Source of the DNA: Acidobacteriota bacterium
Lineage (GTDB): Bacteria; Acidobacteriota; Vicinamibacteria; Vicinamibacterales; 2-12-FULL-66-21
Assembly: GCA_013362195.1 (NCBI GenBank)
Contig: JABFWM010000365.1
Span: 1 to 5,718, forward strand
Length of the DNA stretch: 5,718 nucleotides
Direction of reading: 5' to 3'
Part shown: piece after piece, positions 1 through 4,253 of the stretch
How positions within the stretch are numbered: the stretch's first letter is position 1
Layout of the letters: every line of letters starts with the position of its first letter
Made by a program: the position numbers and the translations under genes
Notes under the pieces: generated by a model
Database searches by the model: none
The model's input: the letters and a program-made list of their open reading frames with translations, nothing else
Told to the model about the DNA's origin: nothing

Positions 1-26
1 CAGCGCCAAGCGAGCGGCGTGGCGGG

Positions 27-32
27 AGGAGG
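27..32 (+). promoter_or_regulatory. Strong Shine-Dalgarno for the small leader frame
   Basis: AGGAGG sits 6 bases before the ATG at 39, inside a longer purine run (24-33). It is far from both speA start candidates (GTG 119 and GTG 134), so ribosomes loading here would reach speA only by reading through the small frame and re-initiating at the GTGA overlap. Confidence 0.5.
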
Positions 33-38
33 GCCGCA

Positions 39-137
39 ATGCTGACGAGCACGGAGCTGTCCGTGTTGGTCCGTGGCGGATTTTTTGCCGGCGCGCTCGA
101 TCCACGCGCGACAAAGGTGTGTATCATGATCGAGTGA
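39..137 (+). CDS. Possible 32-residue leader ORF overlapping speA (or tail of an upstream gene)
   Basis: An ATG at 39 follows a perfect AGGAGG (27-32) with a 6-base gap, the best ribosome-binding site on the + strand here. The frame reads MLTSTELSVLVRGG at its start and ends at TGA 135-137. That stop overlaps a GTG at 134-136 in the speA frame (GTGA), the arrangement typical of translational coupling. speA itself has no good Shine-Dalgarno before either of its candidate starts, which makes coupling attractive. I recognise no family. The same frame is also open leftwards to the window edge, so this could be the C-terminus of an upstream gene. Third-position G/C is about 75% by hand count (24 of 32 codons). 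Two arginine codons are present, not a run, so classical arginine attenuation is not indicated. The protein product is uncertain; the SD and overlap are directly visible. Confidence 0.35.
   Translation: MLTSTELSVLVRGGFFAGALDPRATKVCIMIE
50..86 (+). promoter_or_regulatory. speA leader: alternative hairpins followed by a T6 run
   Basis: CACGGA (50-55) is exactly complementary to TCCGTG, which occurs twice, at 60-65 (4-base loop) and at 70-75 (14-base loop). The two pairings exclude each other. The second ends 5 bases before six consecutive T (81-86). This resembles a weak attenuator, but the stem is only 6 bp and the T run is not immediately adjacent, so chance is a real possibility. No convincing sigma-70 promoter was found in 1-118. 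Confidence 0.2.
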
Positions 138-2086
138 GCACTCCTGCAACTCGAGGGCATCGTACCTGGCAGGCGGGTGAGATCTTCACCGTCAACGACG
201 CCACCGAGCTGTACGAGGTGGACCGCTGGGGCAAGGGCTATTTCGCCATCTCGAAAGAGGGGCACGTCCTCGTTCACCCGACGAAGGATCCCTCGCGCGC
301 GATCGACCTGAAGCAGCTCACCGACCATCTGATGCTGCGGGGCATCGGCCTGCCCGTGCTCATCCGCTTCCGCGACATCCTGCGCCACCGCGTGGGCGAC
401 ATCCACAACGCCTTCGACGCCGCGATTCACCAGCACAATTACGAGGGGCGCTACGTCTGCGTCTATCCGATTAAGGTGAATCAGCAGCGGCAGGTCGTCG
501 AAGAGGTCCTCGACTTCGGCAGCGAGTATGGCTTCGGCCTCGAGGCCGGTTCGAAGCCCGAGCTGCTCGCCGTCATGGCGCAGGCGTACAACGACACACC
601 GATCATCTGCAACGGGTTCAAGGACGCCGAGTTCATCGAGATGGCGATGCTCGCCCAGAAGGTCGGGCGCACCGTCATCCCCGTCGTCGAGAAGTACACC
701 GAGCTGGGCCTGATCCTGAAATACGCGGAAAAGGTCGGCGTCCGCCCGCAGATCGGGATGCGGGTGAAGCTCGCCTCGCGCGGCAGCGGCCGCTGGCAGG
801 GCTCCGGCGGCTACCGCTCGAAGTTCGGTCTGACCGTCGCCGAAGTGCTGCGCGGCCTCGAAGAGCTCAAGCTCCTCGGCATGCAGGACTGCTTCAAGCT
901 GCTGCACTTCCATCTGGGCAGCCAGATCCCGAACATCCGCATCGTCAAGGGCGCCTTGAACGAGGCCGCCCGCATCTACGCCGAACTCGTCAAGGCGGGC
1001 GCGGGCCTGCAGTACCTGGACGTCGGCGGCGGGCTCGGGGTCGATTACGACGGCTCGCAGACCAACTTCGAATCCAGCGTCAACTACACGCTCGAGGAAT
1101 ACGCGAACGACGTCGTCTACCACATCCAGACGGTCTGCGACGATGCCGGCGTCAAGCATCCGACCATCGTCTCCGAGAGCGGGCGTGCCATCGTCGCCTA
1201 TCATTCCGTGCTGATCTTCAACGTCCTCGGGGTGTCGGCGTTCGGGGAAGAGAAGATCCCCGAATCGATCTCGCCGGACGAAGCCGAGCAGCCGGTGATC
1301 TATCTGCTGGAGACGTACCAGAACCTGTCGATCCGCAACGCGCTCGAGAGCTACCACGACGCACAGCAGGCGCTCGACATGGCGCTGAACCTGTTCACCG
1401 GCGGCTATCTGCCGCTGGATCAGCGGTGCCAGGCCGAGAACCTCTATTGGGCGATTCTGGTGAAGCTGCGGAAACTCGTCGCGCAGATGGAAGACGTCCC
1501 CGAGGACCTCCAGGGCCTCGATGACGCCATGGCCGACACGTATTTCTGCAACTTCTCGTTGTTCCAGTCGATCCCCGACAGCTGGGCCATCAAGCAGCTG
1601 TTCCCGGTCATGCCGATTCACAACCTGAACCGGCCTCCGAGCCATCACGCGGTGCTCGGCGACATCACGTGCGACTCCGACGGCAAGATCGACTCGTTCA
1701 TCGACCGGCGCGACGTGAAGCGCACGCTGCCGCTCCACACCGTCAACGGCGAACCGTACTACCTCGGAGTGTTCCTGGTCGGCGCCTATCAGGAGATCCT
1801 CGGGGATCTGCACAACCTGTTTGGCGACACCCATGCCGTGCACGTCAGCCTCGACAGCGGCGGCAACGTCGTCCTCGACGCGGTGATCAAGGGCGACACG
1901 GTCCGCGAAGTGCTCGACTACGTCGAGTTCGACGCGGAAACGCTGGTTCGGAAGCTTCGGCAGGACGTCGAGCTCGCCGTTCGCGAAGGGCGGATGTCGT
2001 TCGAAGAATCCGGCCGGCTGCTGGAGTTCTACGAAGAAGGGCTCCACGGATACACCTACCTCGAAGAGCCCCGAGACAACCGATAA
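134..2086 (+). CDS. speA: Biosynthetic arginine decarboxylase (PLP-dependent, SpeA type)
   Basis: It converts L-arginine to agmatine and CO2, the first step of the agmatine route to putrescine and spermidine; a cytoplasmic enzyme needing PLP and Mg2+. Numbering from GTG 134 (650 residues, normal for SpeA): the N-terminal region has ELYEVDRWGKGYF; the PLP lysine is K114 in VYPIKVNQ; the alanine-racemase-like barrel carries GFGLEAGSKPE, HFHLGSQIPN (258-267), the glycine-rich phosphate loop GGGLGVDYDGS (298-308) and ESGRAIVAYHS (348-358). The C-terminal part carries CDSDGKID (513-520), with the cysteine expected to complete the active site from the partner subunit, and VGAYQEILGDLHNLFGDTH. All key residues are present. 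GTG 134 is preferred because it overlaps the stop of the leader frame; GTG 119, five codons upstream, is the alternative, and neither has a good SD. The frame stays open to the left edge but has no other ATG/GTG/TTG start. Identity is very secure; the start is not. Confidence 0.97.
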   Translation: MSTPATRGHRTWQAGEIFTVNDATELYEVDRWGKGYFAISKEGHVLVHPTKDPSRAIDLKQLTDHLMLRGIGLPVLIRFRDILRHRVGDIHNAFDAAIHQHNYEGRYVCVYPIKVNQQRQVVEEVLDFGSEYGFGLEAGSKPELLAVMAQAYNDTPIICNGFKDAEFIEMAMLAQKVGRTVIPVVEKYTELGLILKYAEKVGVRPQIGMRVKLASRGSGRWQGSGGYRSKFGLTVAEVLRGLEELKLLGMQDCFKLLHFHLGSQIPNIRIVKGALNEAARIYAELVKAGAGLQYLDVGGGLGVDYDGSQTNFESSVNYTLEEYANDVVYHIQTVCDDAGVKHPTIVSESGRAIVAYHSVLIFNVLGVSAFGEEKIPESISPDEAEQPVIYLLETYQNLSIRNALESYHDAQQALDMALNLFTGGYLPLDQRCQAENLYWAILVKLRKLVAQMEDVPEDLQGLDDAMADTYFCNFSLFQSIPDSWAIKQLFPVMPIHNLNRPPSHHAVLGDITCDSDGKIDSFIDRRDVKRTLPLHTVNGEPYYLGVFLVGAYQEILGDLHNLFGDTHAVHVSLDSGGNVVLDAVIKGDTVREVLDYVEFDAETLVRKLRQDVELAVREGRMSFEESGRLLEFYEEGLHGYTYLEEPRDNR

Positions 2087-2099
2087 GGCCGGTACAAAA

Positions 2100-2127
2100 G
2101 TAAGGCGGGTCCAGGGACCCGCCCTAC
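2100..2127 (-). terminator. Hairpin terminator between convergent genes, T-tract on - strand
   Basis: GGCGGGTC (2104-2111) pairs perfectly with GACCCGCC (2116-2123) around a 4-base CAGG loop. Three further pairs (2100-2102 with 2125-2127) follow one A/C mismatch. Read on the - strand, the stem is followed directly by TTTTGT, so it fits an intrinsic terminator for the HAF-repeat gene, 49 bases after its stop. On the + strand no T run follows, so it would be a weaker stop for speA. Confidence 0.65.
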
Positions 2128-2149
2128 CTCCGTTACGCCGGTCACGCAG

Positions 2150-2169
2150 GCCGGGTCGTTGGACCCGGC
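2150..2169. repeat. Second GC hairpin in the convergent gap
   Basis: GCCGGGTC (2150-2157) and GACCCGGC (2162-2169) form a perfect 8-bp stem with a 4-base loop. It lies 7 bases beyond the HAF gene's stop codon and 22 bases from the neighbouring hairpin. The two stems share the core GGGTC/GACCC but are not copies of each other. No T tract follows on either strand, so it may protect 3' ends or assist termination rather than terminate alone. Confidence 0.5.
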
Positions 2170-2176
2170 GTCGAGG

Positions 2177-3886
2177 CTACCGCCGCGCGAGGACCGTTTC
2201 CTTCCACACCTTGCGCGCCAGCGTGTAGACGTCGTGCTTGTGCGAGAACGCGACGTCTCCGTCCTTGCCCACGCGGACGAACGCGTCCGCCGTCGAGGCG
2301 TTGCCGGCGTGGTCGACGCAGGTCACGTGCAGCGTGTAGCTGTTGCCTTTTTCCGCCCGCACTTGCGCCGCGAACGCGCCCACGATCACCGCGTCGCGCG
2401 GATCGAACGACGACGAGGTGATTTCGGTGATGCCGCACTTCGGGAAGGCGTCGACGTTGTCCGAGGCGGTCACCGAGACCGACACCGGCACCATCTTGCC
2501 GTTCGGCGGCCAGATCGCATACGGGGCCGCGCTCACGCTCGCGATCACCGGCGCCACCGTGTCCGGCGGCACCACGACGTCCGCGGCCGCGAACGACTCG
2601 TTGCCGGCCACGTCAACGCAGCGCACCGTGAAGGTGTAGGTCGCGCCGCCCGTCGCGCGCACCGAGCCCGTGAAGGGCCCGGTCACGGCGAAGGACGAAG
2701 CCGGCGCGCCGTGCCCGTCGATGCTGCTGATGGCGCACGCCGGGTTCGGATCGCGATCGTCGGCGACGGAAACCGAGACCGCAACCGGCACCATGGCGTC
2801 GTTGGGCGGGAAGATCGACGCCGGGTTGACGGCGAGGCCCGCGATGGTCGGCGGTGTGACGTCGCGCGGCGCGAGCGGCGTCAGCAGGAACGCGTGCACC
2901 TCGCCGTTGACGATGCCCTGCCCGACGATCTGCCCGTCGCCGTTGACGCCCTTCGCGCTGGTCAGGACCCAGCCCGAGTCGGCGGGAATGCGCGAATTCA
3001 GGTCGAACGATCCGTCGGCGACGGTGTGAACGAAGGCGTGCGACGTGAAGCCGTCCGCGAGCGTAAACGACCCGACCGTCGTGCCCTTCGCGGTCGCCTC
3101 GGCCACGCTGCCTGCGCCGCCGAAGGTGTCGAGGTTGGCGAGCGCGCCGGCGAAACGAAACGCGCGGTTCACGCCGGCGTTGGTCGCCTGGCCGCTGACG
3201 CGGCCGGCGGCGTCGATGCCGCACGCCGAGCTCGTGCCGGCGGGTCCGTCGAACGTGCCGAGGTCGGTGACCGATCCGTCCGTTTCGAACCGGAAGGCGT
3301 GCTGCGTGTTGGTCGCGTCATCGAGCGACGACGTGCCGGTGACCTGGCGGTTGTCGTTGATGCCGCACGCCAGACCGAAGCTCCCGCCGAGGGTCGGCAG
3401 CACGGAGGCCGGCAGTCCCGGGCTCGAGCGCCACCCGCGCGTGCCCCCGGGCGTGTTGCCGTAGCCAACCACGTCGCCGAGATTGTTGATGGCCATGCCG
3501 ATGGTCAGCGATCCGCCGTCGAGCGGTGCGATCGCCTCGAGCACGCCGGTCGCGTCCGTATACCGGAAGGCACGGACGCCGGTCGGCAGGAAGTGATACC
3601 CGGTGAGATCGCCGTGATCGTTGATGCCGTTGGCCACGCTCATGACGGTCTCCAGGCCCGGCACGTACGACCACGCGCCGTCTCGAAAGCGCACCGCGCG
3701 AACGCCGGTGGCGCCTCTGACGAACCCGGAGACCTGCCCTGAGGCATTGATGCCAGTGACCGTCGGCGCCACGCCCTCAATCGTCCCGAGATCCTGGACG
3801 GTGTAGAGCGACGCATCTGCGCCGAGCCGATGAACTGAGGGGACGACGAGCAGCAGCGCCGTGAGCCCCAGGATTGTGCGCCTCAT
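2177..3886 (-). CDS. Secreted HAF-repeat protein with two C-terminal Ig-like domains
   Basis: Extracellular protein of unknown function, 569 residues. A signal peptide is clear: basic RR at 2-3, hydrophobic core ILGLTALLLVV (5-15), likely cleavage after A23-D24-A25. Residues 28-336 hold about seven repeats of the HAF type: a turn like GINASGQVSG (ending at G54, 96, 141, 184, 232, 272, 322), followed by an H/R-A-F-like motif (63, 105, 150, 196, 241, 283, 331). The sixth turn is degenerate. Seven repeats of about 45 residues would suit a seven-bladed beta-propeller; that is inference. Residues 342-440 and 442-540 are two Ig-like beta-sandwich domains, each with a PPN(D/G)xMVPV motif and a cysteine pair 39 apart (C384/C423, C484/C523), probably disulfides. 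There is no PEP-CTERM, LPXTG or other sorting tail; the end is basic. ATG 3886 follows GGAGG with an 8-base gap. Adhesion or carbohydrate binding is possible but unproven. Confidence 0.9.
   Translation of the reverse strand: MRRTILGLTALLLVVPSVHRLGADASLYTVQDLGTIEGVAPTVTGINASGQVSGFVRGATGVRAVRFRDGAWSYVPGLETVMSVANGINDHGDLTGYHFLPTGVRAFRYTDATGVLEAIAPLDGGSLTIGMAINNLGDVVGYGNTPGGTRGWRSSPGLPASVLPTLGGSFGLACGINDNRQVTGTSSLDDATNTQHAFRFETDGSVTDLGTFDGPAGTSSACGIDAAGRVSGQATNAGVNRAFRFAGALANLDTFGGAGSVAEATAKGTTVGSFTLADGFTSHAFVHTVADGSFDLNSRIPADSGWVLTSAKGVNGDGQIVGQGIVNGEVHAFLLTPLAPRDVTPPTIAGLAVNPASIFPPNDAMVPVAVSVSVADDRDPNPACAISSIDGHGAPASSFAVTGPFTGSVRATGGATYTFTVRCVDVAGNESFAAADVVVPPDTVAPVIASVSAAPYAIWPPNGKMVPVSVSVTASDNVDAFPKCGITEITSSSFDPRDAVIVGAFAAQVRAEKGNSYTLHVTCVDHAGNASTADAFVRVGKDGDVAFSHKHDVYTLARKVWKETVLARR
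2267..2863 (-). repeat. Tandem duplication of an Ig-like domain, 300-bp period
   Basis: Within the HAF-repeat gene, codons 342-440 and 442-540 align with an exact 100-residue offset and no gaps: D342/D442, P346/P446, PPN 360-362/460-462, C384/C484, C423/C523 and AGN 427-429/527-529. The similarity is also visible in DNA: the stretches starting near 2301 and 2601 both begin ttgccggc and keep the same bases at many positions 300 bp apart. An in-frame duplication followed by divergence explains this. Confidence 0.8.
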
Positions 3887-3893
3887 GACGAAA

Positions 3894-3922
3894 ACCTCCG
3901 GGGCTGGTTCAGCAACGGAGGT
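3894..3922 (-). promoter_or_regulatory. 5'-UTR hairpin sequestering the SD of the HAF-repeat gene
   Basis: On the - strand transcript, ACCTCCG (3922-3916) is perfectly complementary to CGGAGGT (3900-3894), which contains the Shine-Dalgarno GGAGG (3899-3895) of the gene starting at 3886. Between them an inner stem GCTG/CAGC (3913-3910 with 3906-3903) closes a 3-base loop, separated from the outer stem by a symmetric 2x2 internal loop. The 11 pairs would hide the ribosome site. The outer stem ends in the first base of a UUUU run, so a weak attenuator or terminator is an alternative reading. Confidence 0.5.
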
Positions 3923-3961
3923 GCCTCATCAGGGGGATCGGTCAACACATTACAGCTGAGG

Positions 3962-3991
3962 CTTTTAGCTGGAAGCGCGAAAAAGTGTCAG
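3962..3991 (-). promoter_or_regulatory. Weak candidate promoter for the HAF-repeat gene
   Basis: On the - strand CTGACA (3991-3986; five of six to TTGACA) is followed after 18 bases by TAAAAG (3967-3962; four of six to TATAAT). Another -10-like hexamer, TGTAAT (3954-3949; five of six), lies closer to the gene but has no good -35 at 16-18 bases. Both place a start upstream of the SD hairpin. High-GC bacteria often deviate from this consensus, so this is only a suggestion. Confidence 0.2.
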
Positions 3992-4000
3992 AGGGCGGGA

Positions 4001-4019
4001 AAGTCACAATTTAAGTCAC
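4001..4019. repeat. Direct heptamer repeat AAGTCAC, 12-base period
   Basis: AAGTCAC occurs at 4001-4007 and 4013-4019, starts 12 bases apart, and a related AAAGTGTCA is at 3982-3990. They lie just upstream of the candidate -35 of the HAF-repeat gene (- strand), where an activator could bind. The GTCAC core also recurs in the palindromic array at 4181-4253, so they may instead be decayed copies of that repeat. Confidence 0.3.
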
Positions 4020-4144
4020 GAGGGCCGATTTGTGTGGGGTGCGAGCGAGCCGCGGCGGGGAGGAACTGCCCGTCGATGGTGCTCTATGCGACACGGTGGA
4101 CGACGATGATAGCGGCGGAGCGTGTGATCGCGGCCGCCGGATTA

Positions 4145-4163
4145 CGAAACGGAAACCGTTTCG
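4145..4163. repeat. Perfect 8-bp inverted repeat, 3-base loop
   Basis: CGAAACGG (4145-4152) and CCGTTTCG (4156-4163) flank AAA. It could be a short RNA hairpin on either strand or an operator-like dyad. A second, shorter dyad CCGGC/GCCGG (4170-4182) follows and abuts the palindromic array. On the - strand, AAA reads as TTT in the loop and no T tract follows, so it is not a classical terminator. Confidence 0.4.
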
Positions 4164-4180
4164 CGTCCGCCGGCCCCGCC

Positions 4181-4253
4181 GGAACTGTGACAGTCACAGT
4201 TCTGCGGAAGTGTGACTGTCACCGTTCCCGGAAAGTGTGACTGTCACCGTTCC
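4181..4253. repeat. Array of three palindromic units (24-25 base period)
   Basis: Unit 1: GAACTGTGAC (4182-4191) and GTCACAGTTC (4193-4202) are perfect reverse complements around one central A. Unit 2 (4206-4228) and unit 3 (4230-4253) share the core GTGTGACTGTCACCGTTCC; unit 3 has one extra A in its left arm. Each has a GTGAC/GTCAC centre with one middle base and GGAA...TTCC ends, with two mismatched positions in the arms of unit 2. Only 1-3 bases separate the units, so there are no CRISPR-like spacers. Unit 3 contains the stop codon (4244-4246) and the last two sense codons of the M28 peptidase gene. It looks like a REP-type or miniature palindromic element; possible roles are transcript 3' protection or protein binding. 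Confidence 0.7.

Larger units (their letters stand above)
3887..4243. other. 357-base intergenic region rich in inverted and direct repeats
   Basis: This gap separates two genes on the - strand: the M28 peptidase ends at its right, the HAF-repeat gene starts at its left. From left to right it holds the SD hairpin, candidate promoter elements, the heptamer AAGTCAC twice (4001-4007, 4013-4019), an uncharacterised stretch 4020-4140 where I see no supported gene, a perfect inverted repeat (4145-4163), a short GC stem (4170-4182), and the palindromic array from 4181. The section 3941-4020 is more A/T-rich than the surrounding genes, as expected for a promoter region. Confidence 0.6.

Noticed and set aside
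1669..2103. Alternative frame of 144 codons inside the end of speA
   Set aside because: Arg-rich out-of-frame shadow of the well-conserved SpeA C-terminal region.
2159..3742. Long open frame of 527 codons on the + strand opposite the HAF-repeat gene
   Set aside because: It is rich in R, A, V, D and G with no recognisable motif and lies antisense to a gene with a signal peptide, SD and repeated domains. Long antisense frames are expected at high G/C.
4153..4162. LacI-family operator (AAACCGTTTC)
   Set aside because: LacI-type operators are even palindromes with a central CG; here the symmetric reading is CGAAACGG-AAA-CCGTTTCG, with no LacI-family gene in view.
4182..4202. CRP/FNR-type operator (TGTGA and TCACA half sites)
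   Set aside because: The half sites are separated by 3 bases instead of the 6 required for a CRP site, and the element occurs as tandem units at a gene end rather than at a promoter.
4076..4240. Small + strand frame (ATG 4076, about 54 codons) in the intergenic gap
   Set aside because: A purine-rich GGGGAGGAA lies upstream but too far (about 11 bases), the last third is simply the translated palindromic array, and no known domain is visible. The same holds for the longer version starting near 4034.
4181..4253. CRISPR array
   Set aside because: Units are separated by only 1-3 bases, so there are no spacers, and only three units exist with no cas genes nearby.
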